Of a stretch of DNA of 64,000 nt, positions 17,151 to 25,329 are shown piece after piece (the first letter of the stretch is position 1; each line of letters opens with the position of its first letter). The position numbers and the translations under genes are program-made. This DNA is from Enterobacter cloacae subsp. cloacae ATCC 13047. Its GTDB lineage: Bacteria; Pseudomonadota; Gammaproteobacteria; Enterobacterales; Enterobacteriaceae. The notes under the pieces were generated by a model. It did not search any database. It was not told the origin of the DNA and saw only the letters and a list, made by a program, of their open reading frames with translations. Location: contig NC_014107.1 in the NCBI RefSeq assembly GCF_000025565.1, positions 62,001 through 126,000 on the forward strand, read 5' to 3'.

Positions 17151-17954
17151 TTAACTCAGTTGTCCCAGACAGGTTTTCAGGCTCAACCGGGTGGCTTCAA
17201 TATCACTATGGATAATGGTGCACCAGTCATCACGGTTAGCCCGAATGACCTCCAGCCAGTTATTCAGTGCCTGATTAAACGCCATGGTTTTCTCGCGCTG
17301 CGGCCAGCTCATCTGGTTAGTGCTGTAAATGTCCTGCCCTGGCTGCGGCATTAGTACGGTTTGCTGCGTCGACATCCGGGAAGTCACCGGCCAGGTATCA
17401 GAGTTGCCATCCCAGGAAGGCATCACCGGGAAACCCGCTCCGCGCAAGGCCATATCCCAGGTGGCATCAAACAGGTATGTTTTGCCCTGTAGCTCAAAAG
17501 CCACAGTGTCATGAAATCCCTGTGTTTGCGGCAAAATTGCCAGAATATCCGCAGGTACAGGCAAATCAGCCCAGTCAAACCGCACCAGCTTTCGCTTTGC
17601 CGTAATGCCACCATCGGTCAGCAGTCGTTCGGCAGCAGCGGCTTTATGACGGCAGTCGCCAAAGCCCTGCTGAAACAGACTCATGCTTTCGCCATTCCAT
17701 GCACCGAGCTGATAGGGTATCCGCCTGACCAGCTCAAAAATGGCTCTTCGCAGTTCAGTTGAGCCAGGTTTAAGCCCGAGCGACTGCAAAACCCAGCCCG
17801 GCGTTATCGCCTCTTGTTGATTGCGGCGGGTGTTTATTTTTTGCCATGTTTCACTGACTTTTTCAGCCAGAGAGGCTGCCAGGGTTTCCCCCGGCAGTAA
17901 TGTTGTCATCAGCAACGCTCCTGTGGTGGTGAGAAAATGTCTGCGCGTCAACAT
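17151..17954 (-). CDS. Tat-exported transglutaminase-like protein
   Basis: A 267-residue protein starting with a twin-arginine signal (LTRRHFLTTTGALLMTTLLPG). The mature part carries a transglutaminase-like cysteine-protease core: Cys in GFGDCRHKAAAAERLL (about residue 104), His in GFHDTVAFELQGKTY (about 147) and Asp in LFDATWD. All three catalytic positions are present, so it may be an active peptidase or transferase in the periplasm. No specific family name is recognised. It is the third gene of an operon under operator copy 4. Confidence 0.75.
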   Translation of the reverse strand: MLTRRHFLTTTGALLMTTLLPGETLAASLAEKVSETWQKINTRRNQQEAITPGWVLQSLGLKPGSTELRRAIFELVRRIPYQLGAWNGESMSLFQQGFGDCRHKAAAAERLLTDGGITAKRKLVRFDWADLPVPADILAILPQTQGFHDTVAFELQGKTYLFDATWDMALRGAGFPVMPSWDGNSDTWPVTSRMSTQQTVLMPQPGQDIYSTNQMSWPQREKTMAFNQALNNWLEVIRANRDDWCTIIHSDIEATRLSLKTCLGQLS

Positions 17955-17962
17955 ATCGGGCG

Positions 17963-18883
17963 TTACACCTCTACGTTGCGACGAAGCGCCGACATAACCA
18001 GTGATTCACAGACCACTTCTTCATCCTCTGCCCGCTTTACGCCGGGGAAGACCATCTGACTTACCGGGGACGAACGAAGCCGGTGATAACGGGCAATCGC
18101 GCCATTCATTCCTCCCATTTGCTTACGTCTGACCAGCCGCAGTCCGTGCTCCCAGGCGACTTCATCCATCGCGCTCGCCAGAACAGGGTCATGGTTGAAG
18201 ATCAGGACGCCATCCTCTTTCAGCAGGCGTGCAGCGCTGCGAAGGAAAGCCGTGTAATCCTGTTCGAAATAGGCCGCTGCCTGGGAGTAGATAATATCGA
18301 CCTCACCTGCCTGAACACCTCTGTTTTCCAGCGCTCCCAGCCCGGCTGCTGTCACGTAAGGATGCTCAGTCACGCCTTTTGGCAGCGATGCATGCCACGG
18401 TGTGAGATTAGTGAAGTGCAGGAATACGCTTTCCCCAAGTTGCTCCCTGAACTCCCCGGAAAGCCCGGAAATCGTCGCCTGATGGCCGGCACATTCCTCA
18501 GCGCGAAAACCCGCCCAGGCGGCACCAATTTCCAGGAAGGTGACTTTCCCGTTTTTGTGGTGAATGTTTTTCGCATAGTGGGCGATGTCGAACCCAATTT
18601 CTCGCGCCAGGCGAAATGAACCGCCGCTGGATGTCCAGGGGCCATCAAAGCCAAAGGCAAGGATCGCTTTGAGCATCGAGCCCGTTTCCTGATGCATCAT
18701 TTTCAGGAACGGAATGACTTTACGCCGTGAAGGAACCGGGACATTCGGACGCATTTTTTTGGCCTGAAGGTCGCGATTAACGCCCATGCAGAGCGTCTGC
18801 CAGTGCAGGGGATCAACACGATAATTGAGTGCAGTGAAATTACGCGCAATCTCTCGACGCGCCTGGATAGAGTCTTTATACAT
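17963..18883 (-). CDS. Methyltransferase-like protein of unknown substrate
   Basis: A 306-residue cytoplasmic protein. Residues about 110-235 resemble a class I SAM-dependent methyltransferase fold: VTFLEIGAAWAGF in place of the usual glycine-rich loop, VDIIYSQAAAYF, and LLKEDGVLIFNHDP. The glycine loop is atypical, so activity is uncertain. A GGAGAGG site precedes the ATG. It lies 8 bp before the transglutaminase-like gene and 62 bp after the His-rich peptide gene, on the same strand. Confidence 0.6.
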   Translation of the reverse strand: MYKDSIQARREIARNFTALNYRVDPLHWQTLCMGVNRDLQAKKMRPNVPVPSRRKVIPFLKMMHQETGSMLKAILAFGFDGPWTSSGGSFRLAREIGFDIAHYAKNIHHKNGKVTFLEIGAAWAGFRAEECAGHQATISGLSGEFREQLGESVFLHFTNLTPWHASLPKGVTEHPYVTAAGLGALENRGVQAGEVDIIYSQAAAYFEQDYTAFLRSAARLLKEDGVLIFNHDPVLASAMDEVAWEHGLRLVRRKQMGGMNGAIARYHRLRSSPVSQMVFPGVKRAEDEEVVCESLVMSALRRNVEV

Positions 18884-18945
18884 AGCCTCTCCGCTAAATC
18901 TGAAGTTGATTAAAGCCGGGCAGCAAAAACTGCCGGTAACAGCGA

Positions 18946-19317
18946 TCAGATCTGGCGGATGCTGGGAGGACGGTAAATGATGTCCGTGGCCTTAACCGGG
19001 CTACGAAGATCGGCAAGCGGCAACCATCTGTCTGTTACAGGAGAGAGGGAAATCTCTACAGAGGGCGGCTGCTCAGGGGTTTCATGGAAATGGTCTGTCT
19101 GATGATGGCCTGCGTGGCCAGACTGAGGGATATCCGAATCGTGAGAGTGATCCTGCATTGACATGGTGACTTCTGCGTCATGCAGATTCATCTCGTAGCC
19201 TGTCAGGCCGTTTGTACCGTGCGACGCAAACGTCACCATCGACGACATCATCATGCCAATGGCCATGATGACGATCATCAGAACATAACGGGGCGAACGT
19301 TTAAACATCGGGTACAT
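18946..19317 (-). CDS. His-rich exported metal-binding peptide
   Basis: A 123-residue protein with a signal sequence (about 1-31, ending VTFAS) and a histidine cluster at about 56-80 (QDHSHDSD, HAGHHQTDHFHE). The tail is Pro-rich and ends YRPPSIRQI. The layout resembles CopL/DUF2946 proteins found with metal genes. It is the first gene after operator copy 4. A similar protein, diverged in sequence, is encoded at 23489-23854. Confidence 0.65.
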   Translation of the reverse strand: MYPMFKRSPRYVLMIVIMAIGMMMSSMVTFASHGTNGLTGYEMNLHDAEVTMSMQDHSHDSDIPQSGHAGHHQTDHFHETPEQPPSVEISLSPVTDRWLPLADLRSPVKATDIIYRPPSIRQI

Positions 19318-19366
19318 CGCTGATTGCTTTCCTCAATAGACAATGACAACGGTATAAAAAGATTAG

Positions 19367-19385
19367 CATCCCCCCGGGGAGGATG
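19367..19385 (-). promoter_or_regulatory. Metal-regulator operator, copy 4
   Basis: CATCC CCCCGGGGA GGATG, 50 bp before the His-rich peptide gene. The arms differ slightly from copies 1 and 3 but the C-tract/G-tract core is kept. It links the three-gene operon to the nickel regulator. Confidence 0.65.
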
Positions 19386-19429
19386 TAAGGGCTGGAATGT
19401 AAAGTCTTGTATTGGCGATATGAATAAAA

Positions 19430-19634
19430 AGGCCCGCATAATGCATCAGCGACCGGGGCGACCAGAATATAAGCAAGCATCTTCATTGCCAGCGCCGTTC
19501 CCGACTCCCCCTGCCCTGTCGCCCGCCAGCAGGCCCAGTGCAACGGTAGCAAGACCGGTACCGATAAGAGCAATTATGAGCACCATAAAAAGATAGCGAT
19601 ATGTACGGTTAGAAAGACTGAAAATATGTAGCAA
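19430..19634 (-). pseudogene. Decayed duplicate of the N-terminus of the MFS exporter
   Basis: In one frame it reads SNRTYRYLFM then IALIGTGLATVALGLLA, nearly identical to the start of the exporter at 16917. After a small deletion and a frameshift it continues in another frame as KMLAYILVAPVADA. Nothing of the remaining 350 residues is present. Operator copy 4 lies just beyond it, so the duplicated block may have brought that operator to its new place. Confidence 0.8.
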
Positions 19635-19663
19635 TCTCTACCATATGTATTAATCTCTACACT

Positions 19664-20641
19664 ATGAAACTACATATCCTTATTCTGACACTGCCCACTG
19701 AGCAGGCCACATTACGTATGCGTGTCTGGCGGGCATTAAAAAATACCGGTGCCGCCATGCTGCGCGACGGCGTTTATCTGTTGCCTGAAGCGCAACAGAG
19801 CCATGAGATTTTTAACGAGATGAGTCGTGAAATCAGCGGTGAGGGAGGAACGGCCTTTGTTTTTGACGCAGAGACTTCCGACGAAGAGAAAATTCGCCCG
19901 TTATTCGATCGCTCTCAGCAGTACCTGATCCTGATGGAGAGCCTTCAGGTTTGTAAAAACGACCTTAATGAGGAAACCGCGGTCAGCCAACTGAAGATGG
20001 TAAGAAAACTTCGTCGCGAGCTGGATCGGATTGTGGCGATTGATTTCTTTCCTGGTGAAGCGCAGGCGCAGGCCATTTTTGCCTTGTCAGAACTGGAAGC
20101 TGGCATTAACAGGTTCATCTCTCCCGGAGAGCCTCATGCCGTCAGTGGCTTGCTGACACGGCTGAAGCCTGAGGATTTTCATAACAGGATCTGGGCTACG
20201 CGTCGCCGGCCATGGATTGACAGGCTTGCCAGCGCCTGGCTTATACGGCGTTTTATCGACCAGGATGCGCAGTTTCTCTGGCTTAAGGATGGCAACGATT
20301 GCCCGGAAGAGGCGGTGGGGTTTGATTTTGATGGCGCGACCTTCAGCCACATCGACAATCGTGTGACCTTTGAAGTGCTGATGGTCCGCTTCGGGCTGAC
20401 GGGGGATGCCCTGAATGGTCTGGGGATGCTTGTGCATTACCTTGATGTTGGCGGGGTTCAGCCCCCCGAAGCCGCTGGCGTTGAAAGTGTACTGGCAGGA
20501 TTGCGTGAAAGCATTACGGATGATGACACATTACTCACAGCGGCCTGTTCGCTGTTTGACGGTCTGTTAACGACGTTTGAAATGAGGTCCGGCCATGATG
20601 AACAAAACGGAGTTGCTGACGCTGGCAGAGGAAAACGTTAA
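19664..20641 (+). CDS. chrB: ChrB chromate-sensing regulator/resistance protein
   Basis: A 325-residue protein with an N-terminal winged-helix-like half (LPTEQATLRMRVWRALKNTGAAMLRDGVYLLP) and the C-terminal ChrB domain (RRPWIDRLASAWLIRRFID, VGFDFDGATFSHIDNRVTFEVLM). ChrB proteins regulate and assist ChrA. No Shine-Dalgarno sequence precedes the ATG; AATCTCTAC is repeated at 19633 and 19652 right before it. It overlaps chrA by 47 bp. Confidence 0.9.
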   Translation: MKLHILILTLPTEQATLRMRVWRALKNTGAAMLRDGVYLLPEAQQSHEIFNEMSREISGEGGTAFVFDAETSDEEKIRPLFDRSQQYLILMESLQVCKNDLNEETAVSQLKMVRKLRRELDRIVAIDFFPGEAQAQAIFALSELEAGINRFISPGEPHAVSGLLTRLKPEDFHNRIWATRRRPWIDRLASAWLIRRFIDQDAQFLWLKDGNDCPEEAVGFDFDGATFSHIDNRVTFEVLMVRFGLTGDALNGLGMLVHYLDVGGVQPPEAAGVESVLAGLRESITDDDTLLTAACSLFDGLLTTFEMRSGHDEQNGVADAGRGKR

Positions 20642-21974
20642 GCCCAAGCCGGTCCCCCTGAAGGAGGCGTTCTGGTTCTGGATGAAGCTGGGTTTTATCA
20701 GCTTTGGCGGTCCTGCCGGACAGATTGCGATCATGCATCAGGAACTGGTCGAGAACCGGCGCTGGATTTCCGAGTCCCGTTTTCTCCACGCACTCAATTT
20801 CTGTATGGTGCTGCCCGGTCCGGAAGCTCAGCAACTTGCCACCTACATTGGCTGGCTGATGCACAGGACCTTGGGCGGAGTGATAGCGGGTTTGTTATTT
20901 ATCCTTCCCTCACTTTTTATTCTTATCGCGTTGTCGTGGATCTATATCGCCTGGGGAGACGTTGCCATTATTGCCGGTATCTTTTACGGCATTAAACCCG
21001 CCGTGGCGGCAATCGTGCTGCAGGCGGCGCATCGCATCGGCTCCCGTGCGCTGAAACACGGTGCCCACTGGGCCATAGCTGCTGCGGCTTTTGTGGCCGT
21101 TTTCGCCCTGAACGTTCCTTTTCCCGTCATCGTTATTTCAGCAGCGATAACTGGCTTTATCGGCGGACGCATCGCGCCGGAAAAATTTCACAGCGGCAGC
21201 GGGCATAACAAACAGGAGAAAGCCGCCGTTGATGCTGCGGTTATTGACGATCATACGCCCGTACCGGCGCATGCCCTGTTCAGCTGGGCGAAACTGTTAA
21301 GGATTGTGGCAGCGGGTGCACTGCTCTGGCTTATTCCCATGACGGTGCTGACGCTGGGGCTGGGCTGGGCGCATCCGGTGACGCAGATGGGCTGGTTCTT
21401 TACCAAGGCTGCGCTCCTTACCTTCGGTGGGGCCTACGCCGTCCTGCCATACGTTTATCAGGGTGCTGTCGTCAATTTTGGCTGGCTGACTGCCGGGCAG
21501 ATGATGGACGGGCTGGCGCTGGGAGAAACCACGCCCGGCCCGCTGATTATGGTGGTCACGTTTGTCGGATTTGTGGGCGGGTATACCCATGCCGTTTTTG
21601 GCGCGGATATGCTGTTTGTCGGCGGCGCCGTTGCCGCCTGCATGGTGACCTGGTTTACCTTTCTCCCGTCCTTCATTTTCGTGCTGGCAGGCGGGCCGTT
21701 TATCGAAACGACCCACAACAAGGCGGGTTTCACGGCACCTTTAACCGCCATCACAGCGGCCGTAGTGGGCGTCATTGTTAATCTGGGGCTGTTTTTTATC
21801 TGGCATACCGTATGGCCGGAAGGCGCAAAGGGAGGGATCGATATCCCTGCCGCCCTGATTGCCGTCGCCGCTGCGTTTGCGCTTTTCAGATTAAAATGGA
21901 AGGTTACGCACGTTATTGCCATGGCGGCTCTCGCCGGGCTGATACTCCGCCTGACCGGGCTGTCAGCTGTGTGA
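20595..21974 (+). CDS. chrA: ChrA chromate efflux transporter
   Basis: A 459-residue inner-membrane protein of the long-chain CHR family: two homologous halves, each with the conserved FGG motif (ISFGGPAGQIAIMHQELV and LTFGGAYAVLPYVYQGAV) and a PGP motif (VLPGPEAQQLATYIG and TTPGPLIMVVTFVG). It exports chromate driven by the proton gradient. It starts inside chrB, so the two are translationally coupled, and ends at a strong hairpin. Confidence 0.95.
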   Translation: MMNKTELLTLAEENVKPKPVPLKEAFWFWMKLGFISFGGPAGQIAIMHQELVENRRWISESRFLHALNFCMVLPGPEAQQLATYIGWLMHRTLGGVIAGLLFILPSLFILIALSWIYIAWGDVAIIAGIFYGIKPAVAAIVLQAAHRIGSRALKHGAHWAIAAAAFVAVFALNVPFPVIVISAAITGFIGGRIAPEKFHSGSGHNKQEKAAVDAAVIDDHTPVPAHALFSWAKLLRIVAAGALLWLIPMTVLTLGLGWAHPVTQMGWFFTKAALLTFGGAYAVLPYVYQGAVVNFGWLTAGQMMDGLALGETTPGPLIMVVTFVGFVGGYTHAVFGADMLFVGGAVAACMVTWFTFLPSFIFVLAGGPFIETTHNKAGFTAPLTAITAAVVGVIVNLGLFFIWHTVWPEGAKGGIDIPAALIAVAAAFALFRLKWKVTHVIAMAALAGLILRLTGLSAV

Positions 21975-21977
21975 AAA

Positions 21978-21997
21978 GGGGCAGGTTATCCTGCCCC
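21978..21997 (+). terminator. Bidirectional terminator between chrA and the HupE-like operon
   Basis: GGGGCAGG TTAT CCTGCCCC is a perfect 8-bp GC-rich stem between convergent genes, with A residues on the left and TGATTTAT on the right. Confidence 0.8.
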
Positions 21998-22004
21998 TGA
22001 TTTA

Positions 22005-22694
22005 TCAGATAACCCGTTTGATGTTCAGGTAGTCGCCGGTTGTATCAAGCTGGATCGTGATGGTCTCAGAACCACGATTTCGCCAGAACCAGCCATGTTT
22101 ACCCTCGAACGCGGCCTGTAAAACGCCGTCTCCGGATGTGATCTGCCGGGCTTTACCATAGCCATGGTAGAAGCCTTTCGGGGCGTTGACCGGATCGCCG
22201 TGCGCATCCACGTTTACCGGTCCGGAACTTGTCCACTGATAGGTCACGCGGGCATCTTTGCGCATTTCCAGTTTAACTTCAGCAGCTTCGTTAGGCTTCA
22301 GGGTGATGAGCATCTGATGACGTTGCGAGCCAGCCGATGGTACTTCCGGCGCGCGCGTGGTCGCCGGAACGCTCAGCTCCGGGTAGGTGTTCTGCGTTAT
22401 TGCCGGAGGATTATCCGGGATCGGTCGCTCATTAACTGGCGCAGCCAGCTGTCCTTGCTGAACAGCGCTGGCCTGATTATCGGCATCAGCTTCTTCGGCA
22501 AGCTGCGTTTTGATTTCTCCCATCTGCTTAAGCCCCAGTAAACGACCCACGCCAGTAGGATCAATGCCGTATTCCGAAGGCATGACGACGGTGATCAGCA
22601 GCGTCAGCGCCACGATGGCGGCGAGGATAGTGGACTGCATCAGTTTGATGGCAGAAGGTAATTCTGCGCGTGTTGGTAAATCAGCGTTGTACAT
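22005..22694 (-). CDS. Membrane-anchored protein of the HupE-like operon
   Basis: A 229-residue protein with one hydrophobic segment (about 22-41, TILAAIVALTLLITVVMP), a Gln/Ala/Pro-rich linker (about 65-115) and a conserved C-terminal periplasmic domain (about 125-229, with MLITLKPNEAAEVKLEMRKDARVTY and KHGWFWRNRG). Such anchors commonly follow hupE-like genes in metal clusters; the function is unknown. It is the last gene of a three-gene minus-strand operon. Confidence 0.65.
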   Translation of the reverse strand: MYNADLPTRAELPSAIKLMQSTILAAIVALTLLITVVMPSEYGIDPTGVGRLLGLKQMGEIKTQLAEEADADNQASAVQQGQLAAPVNERPIPDNPPAITQNTYPELSVPATTRAPEVPSAGSQRHQMLITLKPNEAAEVKLEMRKDARVTYQWTSSGPVNVDAHGDPVNAPKGFYHGYGKARQITSGDGVLQAAFEGKHGWFWRNRGSETITIQLDTTGDYLNIKRVI

Positions 22695-22707
22695 TGTTTT
22701 GTCTCCC

Positions 22708-23445
22708 TCAGGCTAAAATGTAGCCACAAAGCTGGTAACTCATTAACAGAAATCCCGCGCTCATCATCACCACATTGGCGGTATAAGCGTGTCGGAAAAA
22801 GCTCGCCGTTTGCCGCCAGTAGCTCATAACGATCAGGATGGCGCTCAGCGCGAGCAGCTGGCCGATCTCAACGCCAATGTTGAAGGCAATCAGGTTGACA
22901 AACAGGCCATCGGGAGAGATTTCGAATTCCTGGATTTTGGTTGCCAGACCAAAACCGTGGAAGAATCCAAAGATGAGCGTCGCAAGCTTCGTGTTGGGCT
23001 GAACGCCAAACCAGCGCTGGAATGCCCCGAGGTTATCAAGCGCTTTATAGACCACGGACAGCCCGATAATGGCGTCAATAAGGTAAGCACTGACGCTGAT
23101 ATCAAAGAAGGTGCCGATGAGCAGCGTCGTTGAATGCCCGATAGCGAACAGGCTAACGTACAGCCCGATATCACGCATTTTGTAGAGAAAGAAAATCACC
23201 CCGAACAGAAACAGCAGATGATCGTAACCGGTCACCATGTGCTTCGCGCCAAGGTAGATAAACGGGATGATGTTCACCCCGGTGATTTCCTGGATGTACC
23301 CTTTGTCGCCTTCCGCCACGCCGTGCGCATACGCGCCCTGGCTGTAGAAAAGCAGTAACAACAGGAAAAACAGACAAGCCGAACGCGCCTGAGCTGAAAG
23401 CAGGCGAGCGCTCAACCGGCCCTGTGTATCAAGGCTGGTATACAT
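22708..23445 (-). CDS. HupE/UreJ-family membrane protein
   Basis: A 245-residue protein with a signal-like N-terminus and about six membrane segments. The family motifs are GYDHLLFLFGVIFFL, IGHSTTLL, FGFFHGFGLA and NIGVEIGQL, with the His residues expected to bind metal. HupE/UreJ proteins are thought to take up nickel or cobalt. Beside metal resistance genes the direction of transport is uncertain. Confidence 0.85.
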   Translation of the reverse strand: MYTSLDTQGRLSARLLSAQARSACLFFLLLLLFYSQGAYAHGVAEGDKGYIQEITGVNIIPFIYLGAKHMVTGYDHLLFLFGVIFFLYKMRDIGLYVSLFAIGHSTTLLIGTFFDISVSAYLIDAIIGLSVVYKALDNLGAFQRWFGVQPNTKLATLIFGFFHGFGLATKIQEFEISPDGLFVNLIAFNIGVEIGQLLALSAILIVMSYWRQTASFFRHAYTANVVMMSAGFLLMSYQLCGYILA

Positions 23446-23488
23446 AAAAATCCTTACATGTTGAATAATAACGAATTAGCAGAAGTTA

Positions 23489-23854
23489 TTACGCAGACAG
23501 GATTCTCGGAGGGCGTTCGGGGGTGGACTGCGGCATTTGCAGTATTTGTTCTGAACTCAACGCATATATCACCCGCATGCCCGGATTCCATGCGTGCAGA
23601 GTAGGCAGAGCAAAGAGTTTATTCAGATCGTGGGAATGATCGGCATTGAGGTGATGCACGCTACCGTGGGAGTGAAACAACAATGGATCGTGCTCATTCA
23701 GTGGTTCATCGCTGTCGTGTTGATGGTCACTGATGGACGTTGTTTCCTGAACGCTGTATGCAGCCTGTGGCTTTGCCATAAACGAACTGCTCAGCACGGC
23801 AACAGCCATGATGATAAGCACGATTCTGGAAATGACTTCACGGCTGATAAACAC
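23489..23854 (-). CDS. Second His-rich exported peptide, 5' end altered by an IS
   Basis: A 121-residue product from a GTG start, with a membrane/signal segment (about 8-30), a His cluster (about 42-80: DHQHDSDE, FHSHGSVHHLNADHSHD) and a Pro-rich end (PERPPRILSA). The IS ends only 6 bp before this GTG. Without the IS and its TTAA duplication, the frame continues upstream for four codons to an ATG at 25091. It heads the HupE-like operon. Confidence 0.65.
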   Translation of the reverse strand: MFISREVISRIVLIIMAVAVLSSSFMAKPQAAYSVQETTSISDHQHDSDEPLNEHDPLLFHSHGSVHHLNADHSHDLNKLFALPTLHAWNPGMRVIYALSSEQILQMPQSTPERPPRILSA

Positions 23855-23889
23855 AGTTAATGACCTGCCCCCACGATTAGATACAACAC

Positions 23890-24723
23890 TCAGTTAGTAA
23901 CGTCGGAATCTTCATTCTCAGAATGACCCTTTCTCCAGCCCGCTGCAAATTCAGACGGTGTCTGATAATTCAGCGTGGAGTGCGGGCGGCATTCGTTATA
24001 ATCCTGCCGCCAGTCATTAATAATTTTCCTGGCATGAACGATATCGCTGAACCAGTGCTCATTCAAACATTCATCGCGAAATCGTCCGTTAAAGCTCTCA
24101 ATAAATCCGTTCTGCGTTGGCTTGCCCGGCTGGATTAAGCGCAACTCAACACCATGCTCAAAGGCCCATTGATCCAGTGCACGGCAAGTGAACTCCGGCC
24201 CCTGGTCAGTTCTTATCGTCGCCGGATAGCCTCGAAACAGTGCAATGCTGTCCAGAATACGCGTGACCTGAACGCCTGAAATCCCAAAGGCAACAGTGAC
24301 CGTCAGGCATTCCTTTGTGAAATCATCGACGCAGGTAAGACACTTGATCCTGCGACCGGTGGAAAGTGCGTCCATGACGAAATCCATCGACCAGGTCAGA
24401 TTGGGCGCCGCCGGACGGAGCAGCGGCAGACGTTCTGTTGCCAGCCCTTTACGACGTCTTCTGCGTTTTACGCCCAGGCCACTGAGGTGATAAAGCCGGT
24501 ACACGCGCTTATGATTAACATGAAGCCCTTCACGGCGCAGCAACTGCCAAATACGACGGTAGCCAAAACGCCTGCGCTCCAGTGCCAGCTCAGTGATGCG
24601 CCCTGATAAATGCGCATCAGCAGCCGGACGGTGAGCCTCATAGCGGCAGGTCGACAGGGATAAACCTGTAAGCCTGCAGGCACGACGTTGCGACAGACCG
24701 GTCGCATCACACATCAACATCAC
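23890..24723 (-). CDS. IS407-group OrfB transposase
   Basis: A 277-residue integrase-core protein with HTH_21 ([16 protein letters not shown]) and the DDE residues in [19 protein letters not shown] and [21 protein letters not shown]. It is expressed as an OrfAB fusion by frameshift in this family. It looks intact. Confidence 0.9.
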   Translation of the reverse strand: MMLMCDATGLSQRRACRLTGLSLSTCRYEAHRPAADAHLSGRITELALERRRFGYRRIWQLLRREGLHVNHKRVYRLYHLSGLGVKRRRRRKGLATERLPLLRPAAPNLTWSMDFVMDALSTGRRIKCLTCVDDFTKECLTVTVAFGISGVQVTRILDSIALFRGYPATIRTDQGPEFTCRALDQWAFEHGVELRLIQPGKPTQNGFIESFNGRFRDECLNEHWFSDIVHARKIINDWRQDYNECRPHSTLNYQTPSEFAAGWRKGHSENEDSDVTN

Positions 24724-24746
24724 GGCTTCCCGCTTCTGGTCTGTCG

Positions 24747-25010
24747 TCAGTACTTTCGCCCAAGAGCCACCTGAAGCGCCTCTTTATCCAGCATGGCTTC
24801 GGCAAGCAGCTTCTTGAGTCTGGCGTTCTCTTCCTCAAGCGACTTCAGGCGCTTAACTTCAGGCACCTCCATACCGCCATACTTCTTACGCCAGGTGTAA
24901 AACGTGGCATCGGAAATGGCATGCTTGCGGCAGAGTTCACGGGCGGGTACCCCAGCTTCGGCTTCGCGGAGAATACTGATGATCTGTTCGTCGGAAAAAC
25001 GCTTCTTCAT
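24747..25010 (-). CDS. IS407-group OrfA
   Basis: An 87-residue HTH_8-type protein ([42 protein letters not shown], shown here only as its start and end: [10 protein letters not shown] to [10 protein letters not shown]) with a C-terminal leucine zipper ([17 protein letters not shown]). It is the DNA-binding partner of OrfB. Confidence 0.9.
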   Translation of the reverse strand: MKKRFSDEQIISILREAEAGVPARELCRKHAISDATFYTWRKKYGGMEVPEVKRLKSLEEENARLKKLLAEAMLDKEALQVALGRKY

Positions 25011-25293
25011 GGGGATGTCCTCATGTGGCTTATGAAGACATTACTAACATCGGGGTGTACTAATCAACGGGGAGCAGGTCATTAACGGCATCCTGATGAT
25101 ACAAAGTAACAACGTGCGTAATGTATCCGCTATGCTGGCTTGATTTCAATAGTTGTTTTGAGTTTGGTTTTGTCTGAAATGTTCAACAAATCCTGCCGTC
25201 CACTTCTGGCACAAAGCGGACAGTGATCACCGTTCTTACGACTACTTTCTGACTTACTTCGTGACTTGCCCTAAGCATGTTGTAGTGCGATAC

Positions 25294-25319
25294 TTGTAAT
25301 GACATTTGTAATTACAAGG
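25294..25319 (+). promoter_or_regulatory. relBE operator
   Basis: TTGTAAT is repeated and faces ATTACAA (CTTGTAATGACA then TTTGTAATTACAAG). It matches the E. coli relO operator bound by RelB-RelE, 11 bp before the relB start. The remainder of 25086-25290 has no gene. Confidence 0.85.
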
Positions 25320-25329
25320 GGTGTAAGAC

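Larger units (their letters stand above)
23861..25081 (-). mobile_element. IS3-family element, IS407 group, 1221 bp
   Basis: The termini TGACCTGC and GCAGGTCA are inverted and the similarity extends inward (GATTAG, TTAGTAA). A 4-bp duplication TTAA lies at 23857-23860 and 25082-25085. Two overlapping-frame ORFs encode OrfA and OrfB. It is complete and transcribed towards the HupE-like operon. Confidence 0.9.
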
